31,701 nt of DNA from JAGPUQ01 sp947084925 (GTDB lineage: Bacteria; Pseudomonadota; Gammaproteobacteria; Pseudomonadales; Porticoccaceae), in NCBI GenBank assembly GCA_947084925.1, contig CAMTUJ010000041.1, positions 1-31,701 on the forward strand, written 5' to 3'. Under the pieces are notes generated by a model that saw only the letters and a list, made by a program, of their open reading frames with translations, made no database searches and was not told the DNA's origin. Positions 7,914-15,540 of this stretch are shown in pieces. The translations under genes and the position numbers were made by a program. Within the stretch, counting starts at the first letter, position 1; each line of letters opens with the position of its first letter.

Positions 7914-8212
7914 GTCGAAGCGTCCGCTGGTTGTTCAAAACGGGGATTGCGCGCCCGGCACTCGGCCATGACGGCGGGCGGGATCAGCCGCAGTGCCAGC
8001 CAGACCAGGCCCGGCACGATGACCAGATCATCCAGCTGGCCGATGACCGGCAGAAAGTCCGGGATCAGGTCGAACGGCAACAGGGTGTAACCGACAGCCA
8101 GCCCCAGCAACGCCTTGGCAGGCCAGGGCGTATCCGGATGGGCGAGCGCGCAGCGATACACCGCGAACTCGCGCTTGAATGCCCGCGCCAGCGCGGCCAG
8201 CCGGGCACGCAT
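7910..8212 (-). CDS. YkvA/DUF1232 family small membrane protein
   Basis: A 100-residue protein is obtained from MRARLAALARAFKREF (ATG 8210-8212, with AAGG upstream). A 16-residue in-frame extension to 8260 is possible but unlike the family. The DUF1232 signature is clear: PWPAKALLGLAVGYTLLPFD, then LIPDFLPVIGQLDDLVIVPG with the conserved D/IPD...G..DD pattern. Members are small membrane-associated proteins of unknown function. Its stop overlaps the terC start by 4 nt, a strong operon sign. Confidence 0.87.
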   Translation of the reverse strand: MRARLAALARAFKREFAVYRCALAHPDTPWPAKALLGLAVGYTLLPFDLIPDFLPVIGQLDDLVIVPGLVWLALRLIPPAVMAECRARNPRFEQPADAST

Positions 8213-8266
8213 CAGGGTGCCGCCTTGAGCGGCGGATGAATCATGAACAGGCACATACAACGCTGG

Positions 8267-8506
8267 TCACGGGCTTGCCTTCCGTTGCCGGCGGCGGGCG
8301 GTCTGCCACGTCATCTGGAACTCGATCTCCTCGATACCGCCTTCGCGTTCGTGCTCGATACTCATCACAGCCTCGCGCGGCACGACGATGCGCCGGCCCG
8401 CCGCCTGGATGGCAAAGCGTTCGCCGCGTTCCAGGGCGGTGGCCAGCCGGCGCAACCTGGCGACGAACGCCTTGCGTGAACAGGCCTTCCCGATGTCCTG
8501 TTCCAT
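8267..8506 (-). CDS. amphi-Trp domain protein, copy 2
   Basis: A 79-residue paralogue of the protein at 929-1156. It carries FVARLRRLATALERGERFAI, QAAGRRIVVPRE and IEHEREGGIEEIEFQMTW, followed by a basic tail (ARRRQRK). The start has a ribosome site (AGAGGA) and lies 13 nt after the stop of the zinc-ribbon gene. The function of the family is unknown. One copy lies near each end of the array, each next to a ter-type gene, so a duplicated block is one explanation. Confidence 0.7.
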   Translation of the reverse strand: MEQDIGKACSRKAFVARLRRLATALERGERFAIQAAGRRIVVPREAVMSIEHEREGGIEEIEFQMTWQTARRRQRKASP

Positions 8507-8519
8507 AAGGATTTTCCTC

Positions 8520-8773
8520 TCAGTCGAACAGCTCGCTCAGGAAGGACTTGCGCGGCTTGTGCCGGTATTCGTCAGTGCGATAGGGTCGTTCCTGGCGCAC
8601 AGGTTCGCGTCCCCGCTCGGCTGCGTCGCCGCGCGGACGTTCCGCGCGCTCGATCAGCTTGTCCAGCTCGCCGCGGCCAGCCATACGCCGCGGCATTCGG
8701 GACAGTAGTCGATCTCGATGCCTTGCCGGTCGGTCATCACCAGACTGGTCTCTTTGCAGGTTGGGCATTTCAT
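8520..8773 (-). pseudogene. TFIIB-type zinc-ribbon protein, frameshifted
   Basis: From the ATG at 8771-8773 (ribosome site AGGAG) the frame reads MKCPTCKETSLVMTDRQGIE, then IDYCPECRGVWL: a two-CxxC zinc ribbon of the zf-TFIIB family (CPxC...CPxCxGVWLDRGELDK). After GVWL the frame is lost: it reads AAASWTS-stop. The expected GELDKLIERAERPRGDAAER and the C-terminus KPRKSFLSELFD continue in the next frame down to 8520. One missing base within GGCC at ~8676-8678 (CTGGCCGCGG where CTGGACCGCGG would restore WLDRGELDK) explains it. It is either a true 1-nt deletion or a sequencing error. Intact, it would be an 84-residue cytoplasmic protein. Confidence 0.75.
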
Positions 8774-8822
8774 CACGCGTCTCCTATTGATTGATGTTGC
8801 TGTTACAGCGACGTGCGCATCC

Positions 8823-9701
8823 TCAAACCCCGGCACCCCGCAGCGCCGCGATGCGCTCGGCGAGCGGTGGGTGAGTCATGAACAGGCGCCTGATGCCGCC
8901 CGCGCCGCCGCCGGCGATGCCGAAGGCCGCCATCTTGTCGGGCAGCGGTTGCGGGTGCAGGCTCGCCAGCCGCTCCAGCGCTGCAATCATGGCGCCGCGC
9001 CCGGCCAGCCGTGCGCCGCCGGTATCGGCGCGGAACTCCCGCTGGCGCGAGAACCACATCACGATGATGGACGCGAGGATACCCAGCACCAGGTCGGCAA
9101 TGATCACCGTGACCCAGAATGCCGGGCCGTGGCCGTTTTCGGTCCGGAAGATCACGCGATCCACCGTGTGACCGATCACCCGCGACAGGAACAGGACAAA
9201 GGTGTTCACCACGCCCTGGATCAGCGCCAGCGTGACCATGTCGCCGTTGGCGACGTGAGCCATCTCGTGACCCAGCACCGCCTCGGCTTCTTCCCGGGTC
9301 ATCTTTTGCAGCAAGCCGGTGGACACGGCAATCAGCGAGCGGTTCTTGCTCATGCCGGTGGCGAAGGCGTTGACGTCGGGCGACTCCCAGATGGCCACCT
9401 CGGGCATCCTGATGCCGGCGGCTTGCGCCTGGCGCGTGACGGTCTGCACCAGCCACTGTTCGGTGGGCGTGCGCGGCGCGGTGATGACCTGGGCGCCCAC
9501 CGATTTCTTGGCCATCCATTTGGAAATGGCCAGCGAAATGAAGGCGCCGCCAAAGCCCATGACGGCGGCAAAAATCAGCAGCGAACCGAGGTTCAGGCCC
9601 TGTGCGTTCAGGTAGGGTTCCACCCCGAGCAGGCGCATGCTGATCGAAAGCACCAGCACGATGGCAAGGTTGGTGGCGAGGAAAAGGACGATGCGTTTCA
9701 T
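8823..9701 (-). CDS. htpX: HtpX membrane zinc metalloprotease
   Basis: The product has 292 residues, the usual HtpX length. Two N-terminal membrane helices (IVLFLATNLAIVLVLSISM and NLGSLLIFAAVMGFGGAFIS) precede the catalytic HEMAH motif (H145, E146, H149). NAFATGMSKNRSLIAVSTGL (111-130) is the conserved block before it. REFRAD (221-226) supplies the third metal ligand, Glu222. Two more helices lie between. HtpX degrades misfolded inner-membrane proteins with FtsH and is usually induced by envelope stress. Here it is embedded in the stress array, 49 nt before the zinc-ribbon gene. One local peculiarity is a Gly-rich AGGGAGG stretch near the C-terminus. Confidence 0.95.
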   Translation of the reverse strand: MKRIVLFLATNLAIVLVLSISMRLLGVEPYLNAQGLNLGSLLIFAAVMGFGGAFISLAISKWMAKKSVGAQVITAPRTPTEQWLVQTVTRQAQAAGIRMPEVAIWESPDVNAFATGMSKNRSLIAVSTGLLQKMTREEAEAVLGHEMAHVANGDMVTLALIQGVVNTFVLFLSRVIGHTVDRVIFRTENGHGPAFWVTVIIADLVLGILASIIVMWFSRQREFRADTGGARLAGRGAMIAALERLASLHPQPLPDKMAAFGIAGGGAGGIRRLFMTHPPLAERIAALRGAGV

Positions 9702-9729
9702 GCGTGACCCCTTGCAGTGGTTTCAGTAG

Positions 9730-10350
9730 TTACTGTGGCAACGACTTCAAACGAAGCTCCACCCGTCCGCCGGGGTGGCGCAACAGCGACAGGTCAATGG
9801 ATTCCTGGCCGCGCCGGAAGCGGTGCTGTTCGCCCTCGCGCGTGGCCGATATCACCTCCTGGACGTACCCGGCGGCGATGAAACCCTGGACGTAGTGCCC
9901 CAGCACCGCATCGAAGGCCGCGCGTCCCGCGTAGCGCACCTCGACGACCTGCCCCTCGCGCGTGAAATGGCTGCGCACCAGGCCCGGATAGCGCGGCAGC
10001 GGGCCGACGTCGGTGCCGCTGACGTCGCCGGCCGGCAGGTCCGCGGCAAGTCCCGGCAACCACCGGTCCACCTGCTCTGTCACCCCCGGCAGCCACTGCC
10101 CCGCCTGCTCTTTCAGCCCCGGCGCCACCTGCTCGACCTGTGTCAGCGCCCCGCCGGCCAGGCGCTTGCCCGCCTCGGTCACGGCCGGCGCCTGCGCCCA
10201 CAGCCAGGACAGGGTGGCGATGCCGGCCCAGGCCAGCAAACCGAGGATGCCGAAGCCGACCGCCGCCAGAATCAGCCAGGTGCGCGCCCGCAGAGCGATC
10301 AGGCTCGATGCGGCCCGCGTCAGGAGTTCCAATCCATTCAATCCGCTCAT
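9730..10350 (-). CDS. Uncharacterised single-pass membrane protein
   Basis: The protein has 206 residues from ATG 10348-10350; a GTG two codons upstream overlaps the hpf stop and is also possible. One hydrophobic helix lies near the N-terminus (LILAAVGFGILGLLAWAGIA). It is followed by a Gln/Val/Leu-rich amphipathic region with the repeats EQAGQWLPGVTEQ and VDRWLPG, and a globular C-terminal half (GLVRSHFTREGQVVEVRYAG ... RRGQESIDLSLLRH). I recognise no family. It lies between hpf and htpX with short gaps, so it is likely part of the same transcript and acts at the inner membrane. Confidence 0.62.
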   Translation of the reverse strand: MSGLNGLELLTRAASSLIALRARTWLILAAVGFGILGLLAWAGIATLSWLWAQAPAVTEAGKRLAGGALTQVEQVAPGLKEQAGQWLPGVTEQVDRWLPGLAADLPAGDVSGTDVGPLPRYPGLVRSHFTREGQVVEVRYAGRAAFDAVLGHYVQGFIAAGYVQEVISATREGEQHRFRRGQESIDLSLLRHPGGRVELRLKSLPQ

Positions 10351-10376
10351 CGTCACTCAATCCGCTGATCGTCACT
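10339..10376. repeat. 19-bp tandem duplication at the hpf / membrane-protein junction
   Basis: Two adjacent 19-bp units (10339-10357 and 10358-10376), CAATCCGCTSATCGTCACT, differ at one base (S = C in the first unit, G in the second). They cover the last codons of hpf and the first codons of the next gene. The duplication provides the in-frame stop of hpf and the ATG of the next gene in neighbouring units. Confidence 0.8.
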
Positions 10377-10703
10377 GCGCTCAAAAGGCTTGTCGAAGCT
10401 GCCGCGTGCCCGCCGCAGATGGCGCCCCAGCGTTCGCCCCGCGCGTTGCGCGGCGCGATCCACCGCGACATGGATATCCGCTTCCGTGTCCTTGACGACG
10501 ATATCGGGCAAGCCGCGCAGGCGAAGCTGGAGGTGGCAATGCTGGTCGACGCCGCCCCTGGGGCCGTTGCTGTCCGACAGGTGCACGGCGACCCGCACTA
10601 CCCGCTCCTGGAAACGGTTCAGGGCAAACTGCAACCGCTGCCCCACATGGGCGCGCAGATCTTCGGTCAGCACGAAGCCATGAGCGTGGATTTCTACCTG
10701 CAT
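10353..10703 (-). CDS. HPF/RaiA-type ribosome hibernation factor
   Basis: The product has 116 residues from MQVEIHAHGFVLTEDLRAHV, with ribosome site GGAGAGGCGG in front of the ATG (10701-10703). The 22-residue in-frame extension lacks homology. The beta-alpha-beta pattern (QVEIHAHGF, helix, VVRVAVHLSDSNGPRGGVDQ, CHLQLRLRGLPDIVVKDTEA, DIHVAVDRAAQRAGRTLGRH) is that of the S30AE family. It lacks the long C-terminal dimerisation domain, so it is a short-type factor. Family members bind the 30S decoding centre and silence ribosomes under stress or in stationary phase. It is the first gene of the minus-strand array and is divergent from nhaR. The C-terminal tail is altered by the 19-bp tandem duplication. 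Confidence 0.85.
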   Translation of the reverse strand: MQVEIHAHGFVLTEDLRAHVGQRLQFALNRFQERVVRVAVHLSDSNGPRGGVDQHCHLQLRLRGLPDIVVKDTEADIHVAVDRAAQRAGRTLGRHLRRARGSFDKPFERSDDQRIE

Positions 10704-10757
10704 CCGCCTCTCCTTCCTTCGTCTCCGATGCCGAAACTCGACGGACCCATTCTGGGC

Positions 10758-10786
10758 TTGCTTCTGCATAAAGAAAATCAGATTAT
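10758..10786 (+). promoter_or_regulatory. Candidate sigma-70 promoter for nhaR
   Basis: TTGCTT (10758-10763) and GATTAT (10781-10786) are 17 nt apart and 46 nt upstream of the nhaR ATG, in an A/T-rich patch of the divergent hpf-nhaR region. It is judged by eye only. Confidence 0.35.
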
Positions 10787-10832
10787 TCTTTGCCGTTCAT
10801 TCGTCACAGACTGATAACGAGCTGCCGCGCTC

Positions 10833-11744
10833 ATGCTCAACTACAAACAGCTCTACTATTTCTGGAACGTCGCCAAGGCCGGCAGCATCACGCGCGCCGC
10901 CGAACGATTGCACCTCACCCCCCAGACCATCAGCGGCCAGCTCGGCGAGCTCGAGCGCGCGCTGGGCAGCGACCTGTTCCGGCGCGTCGGACGGCGGCTC
11001 GAGCTGACGGCGGCGGGAAAACTGGCGGTCTCCCACGCCGACGAGATATTCCAGATCGGCAACGAGCTCGAACAATCGCTGCGCAGTGGCGTCGGCAGCG
11101 CAGAGCTGCTGTTCCGGGTCGGTGTGGCCGACGTGGTGCCCAAATCCATCGCCTACCGACTGCTGGCGCCAGCGATGACGCTCGCCGAGCCCGTGCGCCT
11201 CATCTGTCACGAGGACAAGCTGGAGCGGCTGTTCGCGGAACTGGCCATCCACCAGCTCGACCTGGTGATCGCCGACCGGCCGCTGCCCTCCGAACTGGGC
11301 GTAAAAGGCTACAGCCACGCGCTGGGAAGCTGCACCGTCGTCTTCCATGCGGTGCCGGAACTGGCGGGCCGCTATCGGGCGGATTTCCCGCACTCCCTGA
11401 CCGGAGCACCCCTGCTGATCCCGGGTGCCAGCGCGGCGGTGCGGGGACCGCTGGAACGCTGGTTCAGCGAGCACCGCATCCAGCCGCGCATCGTCGGGGA
11501 ATTTGACGATACGGCGCTGATGAAGGCATTCGGGCAGGCCGGTGTCGGCATTTTCCCCGCGCCCGCGGTGATGGCCGAGGAAACGCAACTCCAGTACGGT
11601 GTCGAGATGGTCGGCAGTACCGAGAAGGTCGTCGTCAAGTACTATGCCATTTCGGTGGAGCGCCGGCTCACGCATCCGGCCGTGGTGGCGGTCAATCAGG
11701 CAGCGAAACAGGCTTTTTTCGTCGCCGGTAAACCCGTTCCATAG
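10833..11744 (+). CDS. nhaR: LysR-family transcriptional regulator, NhaR type
   Basis: The product has 303 residues. The N-terminus is NhaR-like rather than generic LysR: MLNYKQLYYFWNVAKAGSIT, then AAERLHLTPQTISGQLGELE, corresponding to the helix-turn-helix of E. coli NhaR (NYNHLYYFWHVYKEGS, LYLTPQTITGQI). Further family matches are LFRVGVADVVPKS at the start of the effector domain and GEFDDTALMKAFGQAGVGIF. In E. coli NhaR activates the Na+/H+ antiporter gene nhaA in response to Na+. No antiporter is in this window. It is transcribed away from the stress array, which begins with hpf; control of that array is a guess. The downstream gene starts 189 nt later. Confidence 0.85.
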   Translation: MLNYKQLYYFWNVAKAGSITRAAERLHLTPQTISGQLGELERALGSDLFRRVGRRLELTAAGKLAVSHADEIFQIGNELEQSLRSGVGSAELLFRVGVADVVPKSIAYRLLAPAMTLAEPVRLICHEDKLERLFAELAIHQLDLVIADRPLPSELGVKGYSHALGSCTVVFHAVPELAGRYRADFPHSLTGAPLLIPGASAAVRGPLERWFSEHRIQPRIVGEFDDTALMKAFGQAGVGIFPAPAVMAEETQLQYGVEMVGSTEKVVVKYYAISVERRLTHPAVVAVNQAAKQAFFVAGKPVP

Positions 11745-11933
11745 TTCCCTCGCGGTCGCAAATTCGGCGCGATCATTTCCGGTCGTCAGCGCAGGGACAG
11801 CAGGCACCGGGACAACCGGACTGGTCATGTCCACACTCAGCGCGGCAGGACGGCAGGGATCGCGTCCCCCGCCTCGACGCTCCCGATGGTTGCCTCTATG
11901 CTGGCCACCAGGACCGCTCCGCGACGTATCCCC

Positions 11934-14900
11934 ATGCCGGTTTCCCTCGACGACAAGTACACCCTGACCAAAGGCCGCGCCTACCTCAGCGGCATCGATG
12001 CCCTGGTACGGCTGCTGCTGCTGCAACGCTGGCGCGATCAGACGGCGGGCGTGAATACGGCGGGCTTCGTCTCCGGCTATCGCGGCTCGCCGCTGGGCGG
12101 GCTCGACAACGCGCTCTGGGAAGCAGCCGGTCATCTCAGGGAAAACCATATTCACTTCCAGCCCGCGGTGAACGAGGAGCTGGCGGCGACGGCCATCTGG
12201 GGCTCGCAGCAGCTCAATCTGTTCCCGGGTGCGCGCTACGACGGCGTATTCGGGCTCTGGTACGGCAAGGGTCCCGGCCTCGACCGCGCCATGGACCCCA
12301 TGAAACACGCCAACAACTCCGGCACCTCACGCCACGGCGGGGTGCTGGCAGTGGTGGGCGACGACCATCTGTGCAAATCCTCGACGCTGGCGTTTCAGAG
12401 CGAAGCCATGTTCATCGCCGCCACGGTGCCGGTGCTGAATCCGGGCAGCGTGCAGGATGTGCTCGATCTGGGCCTGCACGGCTGGGCCATGTCGCGCTTC
12501 GCGGGCTGCTGGGTGGGCATGAAGACCACGGCCGACAACATGGATGCCAATGCCTCGGCGGACATGGCCATCGACCGCGTGCGGATCGTCCTGCCCGAGG
12601 ATTTCGCGCTGCCCGCGGACGGACTCCACACACGCTGGCCGGATCAGCCGCTGGAACAGGAGGCGCGTCTCCAGGGCGCCAAGCTCCAGGCCGTGCTGGC
12701 CTATGCGCGCGCCAACCGGCTGGATCGCGTGGTGCTGGACAGCCCCAGGCCGCGGTTCGGCATCGCCGCCACCGGCAAGGCGTATCTCGATACCCGGCAG
12801 GCGCTCGCCGATCTCGGCATCGACGCGACCCTGGCCGAAGCGCTCGGGCTGCGGCTCTACAAGATCGCCATGCCCTGGCCGCTGGAACCCGCCGGCGCGC
12901 GCGCCTTTGCCGAGGGCCTCGAAGAAATCCTGGTGGTGGAAGAAAAGCGCGGACTGATCGAGGAACAGCTCAAGACCCAACTCTATGCGCTGCCCGACGG
13001 GCGCCGCCCGCGCATTCTCGGCAAGCACGACGCCGACGGCCGACCCCTGTTCAGCCCGGCGGGCGAGCTCAATCCGACCTTGATCGCGCGGGCGATTCTG
13101 GCGCGCCTGCGGCAATGGCCGGAGCTCGCGGCCCGGGTGAGCGCGTTGCGCGCGCCGCCGTCCGACCCGGCCGCGACGCTCGGCGGACCGCTGCAACGCC
13201 AGCCCTGGTTCTGCTCGGGGTGTCCCCACAATACTTCGACCCGGGTGCCGGAAGGCAGCCGCGCGATGGCGGGCATCGGCTGTCACTACATGGTCACCTG
13301 GATGGACCGCGCCACCGAGACCTTCACCCAGATGGGCGGCGAAGGGGCGGCCTGGATCGGCCAGGCACCTTTCACCGACACGCCCCATGTGTTCCAGAAC
13401 ATCGGCGACGGCACCTATTTTCACTCCGGCATTCTCGCGGTGCGCGCCGCGGTTTCCGCCGCGGTCAACATGACCTACAAGATTCTCTACAACGACGCCG
13501 TGGCCATGACCGGCGGCCAGCACGTCGATGGCAGCCTCACCGTGGAACAACTGATCCAGCAACTGGTGGGCGAAGGCGTGCAGCGCATCGCGCTGGTGAG
13601 CGACGACCCGGAAAAATACGAGCGCGATCTCGCCGCGCGCCATCCCGGGCTGAGCATCCACCACCGCGATCGCCTCGACGCGGTGCAGAAAGAACTGCGC
13701 GAAGTCCCGGGTACCACCGTCATCATCTACGACCAGGTGTGCGCCACCGAACTGCGCCGGCGCCGCAAGCGCGGCCTGCTGCCGCAGCCGCAACGGCGCG
13801 TGTTCATCAACCAGCGCGTCTGCGAGGGCTGCGGCGACTGCGGCGTGCAGTCGAACTGCCTCGCGGTGGTGCCGGTGGAAACCCCGCTCGGCCGCAAGCG
13901 CGCCATCGACCAGAGCGCCTGCAACAAGGATTACTCCTGCCTGAAAGGGTTTTGCCCGAGCTTTGTCAGCGTTCACGGCGGCAGTTTGCGGCGTCTCCAC
14001 GGCGGCAACGCCGATGCCGATTTCCCCGCGCTGCCAGAACCGCAAGTCCCCGCACTCACCGCTCCCTTCAGCGTATTGCTGCCCGGGGTCGGCGGCATGG
14101 GCGTGCTCACCATCGGCGCGGTGATGGGGATGGCTGCCCATCTCGAAGGCCGCGGCGCCCTGGTGATGACGCAGACCGGGCTGGCGCAAAAGTTCGGCGC
14201 GGTGACCGCGCACCTGCGCATCGCGCTGCGCCAGGAAGACATCCACGCCCACTGCATTCCCCGGGGTGGCGCCGATCTGCTGCTCGGCGCGGATCTGGTG
14301 GTGGCCTCGGGCCGCGAGGCACTGGCGCGGCTGGCACCCGGCGCGGTCGCGGTGGTGAACAGCCATGAATCTCCGACGGCGGATTTCACCCATGATCCCG
14401 ACGCCGCCTTTCCCGGCCGCGACATGGAAGCGGCGCTGCGCGACGCCACCGCCGCGTGTCACTTCGTCGATGCCTCGGCACTGGCATCGGCACTGATGGG
14501 CGATGCCATCGCGGCGAATTTCTTCCTGCTGGGCTACGCCTGGCAACGCGGGCTGGTACCCCTCGCCGCCACCGCGCTCACCGACGCGATCCATCTCAAC
14601 GCGGTGGCGGTGGAGCAGAATCTGAAAGCCTTTCTGTGGGGCCGCCGCTACGCCGCCGATCCCGCGCGGGTGCGCCGCAGCGCCGGCGTCGAGGAAATGG
14701 ATTACGCGCCGCCACCGCAGACCCTGGACGAACTGATCGCCGAACGCGAACGCATGTTGGCCGATTATCAGGATGCGCGTTATGGGGCGCGCTACCGGGC
14801 GCTGGTGGCGCGGGTGCGCGACGCCGAAGCGCGTCTCGGCAACGGCGATTTCCCGCTGGCCACGGCGGTGGCGCGCTGTTACCACAAGCTGCTCGCCTAC

Positions 14901-15401
14901 AAGGACGAATACGAAGTCGCGCGTTTTTACAGCGATGGCGAATTCAAGGTCGAACTGGAACGTCAGTTCGAAGGCGACTACCGGCTGAGTCTGCATCTGG
15001 CGCCACCCCTGCTCGCGCGCCGCGATCCCGATACCGGGCGCCTGCGGAAACGCGAGTTCGGCGCCTGGATCCTGTCCGCCTTCCGCGTGCTGGCGAAATT
15101 CCGCTTTCTGCGCGGCACGCCGTTCGATCCCTTTGGTTACACCGCCGAGCGCCGCATGGAACGGCAGGCGATCGCGGATTACGAGGCGCGCGTCGGAGAA
15201 CTCATCGCCGACCTCGATGCCGACAACTACAGTCTCGCGGTCGAAATCGCCGGCCTGCCCGAGTTCATCCGCGGTTTCGGCCACGTCAAGGAGGCCAATC
15301 TCGCTGCGGTGCGGCGGCGCGAAGTGGAACTGGTACGCCGCTTCCATGCGCGCGACCGGGCGGTGGTGCGGATTCAGTCCGCGCCGGCCACGCTCGACTG
15401 A
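11934..15401 (+). CDS. Indolepyruvate:ferredoxin oxidoreductase, fused single-chain form
   Basis: The product has ~1155 residues. The start MPVSLDDKYTLTKGRAYLSG (ATG 11934) fits the family; ATGs at 11886 and 11898 would add 12-16 residues. Order: a pyruvate-oxidoreductase alpha-like domain (NTAGFVSGYRGSPLGGLDNA); a TPP-binding beta domain with CSGCPHN (Cys427, Cys430), GIGCHYM and QNIGDGTYFHSG; an iron-sulfur section (CEGCGDCGVQSNC from ~630 and CNKDYSCLKGFC from ~663); a gamma domain from ~719 (LPGVGGMGVLTIGAVMGMAA); and a ~300-residue C-terminal extension (DUF6537-type). It decarboxylates arylpyruvates from Trp, Phe and Tyr to aryl-acetyl-CoA, reducing ferredoxin. IorA and IorB are separate in archaea; here they form one chain. 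It is monocistronic by position. The adjacent acyl-CoA dehydrogenase would fit amino-acid degradation. Confidence 0.93.
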   Translation: MPVSLDDKYTLTKGRAYLSGIDALVRLLLLQRWRDQTAGVNTAGFVSGYRGSPLGGLDNALWEAAGHLRENHIHFQPAVNEELAATAIWGSQQLNLFPGARYDGVFGLWYGKGPGLDRAMDPMKHANNSGTSRHGGVLAVVGDDHLCKSSTLAFQSEAMFIAATVPVLNPGSVQDVLDLGLHGWAMSRFAGCWVGMKTTADNMDANASADMAIDRVRIVLPEDFALPADGLHTRWPDQPLEQEARLQGAKLQAVLAYARANRLDRVVLDSPRPRFGIAATGKAYLDTRQALADLGIDATLAEALGLRLYKIAMPWPLEPAGARAFAEGLEEILVVEEKRGLIEEQLKTQLYALPDGRRPRILGKHDADGRPLFSPAGELNPTLIARAILARLRQWPELAARVSALRAPPSDPAATLGGPLQRQPWFCSGCPHNTSTRVPEGSRAMAGIGCHYMVTWMDRATETFTQMGGEGAAWIGQAPFTDTPHVFQNIGDGTYFHSGILAVRAAVSAAVNMTYKILYNDAVAMTGGQHVDGSLTVEQLIQQLVGEGVQRIALVSDDPEKYERDLAARHPGLSIHHRDRLDAVQKELREVPGTTVIIYDQVCATELRRRRKRGLLPQPQRRVFINQRVCEGCGDCGVQSNCLAVVPVETPLGRKRAIDQSACNKDYSCLKGFCPSFVSVHGGSLRRLHGGNADADFPALPEPQVPALTAPFSVLLPGVGGMGVLTIGAVMGMAAHLEGRGALVMTQTGLAQKFGAVTAHLRIALRQEDIHAHCIPRGGADLLLGADLVVASGREALARLAPGAVAVVNSHESPTADFTHDPDAAFPGRDMEAALRDATAACHFVDASALASALMGDAIAANFFLLGYAWQRGLVPLAATALTDAIHLNAVAVEQNLKAFLWGRRYAADPARVRRSAGVEEMDYAPPPQTLDELIAERERMLADYQDARYGARYRALVARVRDAEARLGNGDFPLATAVARCYHKLLAYKDEYEVARFYSDGEFKVELERQFEGDYRLSLHLAPPLLARRDPDTGRLRKREFGAWILSAFRVLAKFRFLRGTPFDPFGYTAERRMERQAIADYEARVGELIADLDADNYSLAVEIAGLPEFIRGFGHVKEANLAAVRRREVELVRRFHARDRAVVRIQSAPATLD

Positions 15402-15466
15402 CGGAACAGCGCCGCTGGCCGGGTCGGGAAGCCTCAGCGGTATTGATCATCCCCACAAAAGCCTGT

Positions 15467-15520
15467 TCCCGAATGCGGGAGTTGGAGAACCGGAATCCAT
15501 CCACACCCGCAAATGTGGAT
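15467..15520. terminator. Hairpins between convergent genes, possible terminator region
   Basis: Between ior (ends 15401) and the convergent acyl-CoA dehydrogenase gene (ends 15541) are two small hairpins. They are TCCCG-AATG-CGGGA near 15467-15480 and a 7-bp stem ATCCACA (15499-15505) with TGTGGAT (15514-15520). Neither is followed by a T-run, so factor-independent termination is doubtful. Confidence 0.3.
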
Positions 15521-15540
15521 TGTGTCTCCGGCGCGGAGTA

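Noticed and set aside
1..10703. Possible separate gene for the missing catalytic half of the P-type ATPase
   Set aside because: No DKTGT, TGES or nucleotide-binding motif was found in any frame of the array.
12327..15347. Very long open frame (about 1000 codons) on the minus strand opposite the indolepyruvate oxidoreductase gene
   Set aside because: It is a shadow of a high-GC gene: rich in Arg/His/Gly with no domain, while the plus strand encodes a complete recognisable enzyme.
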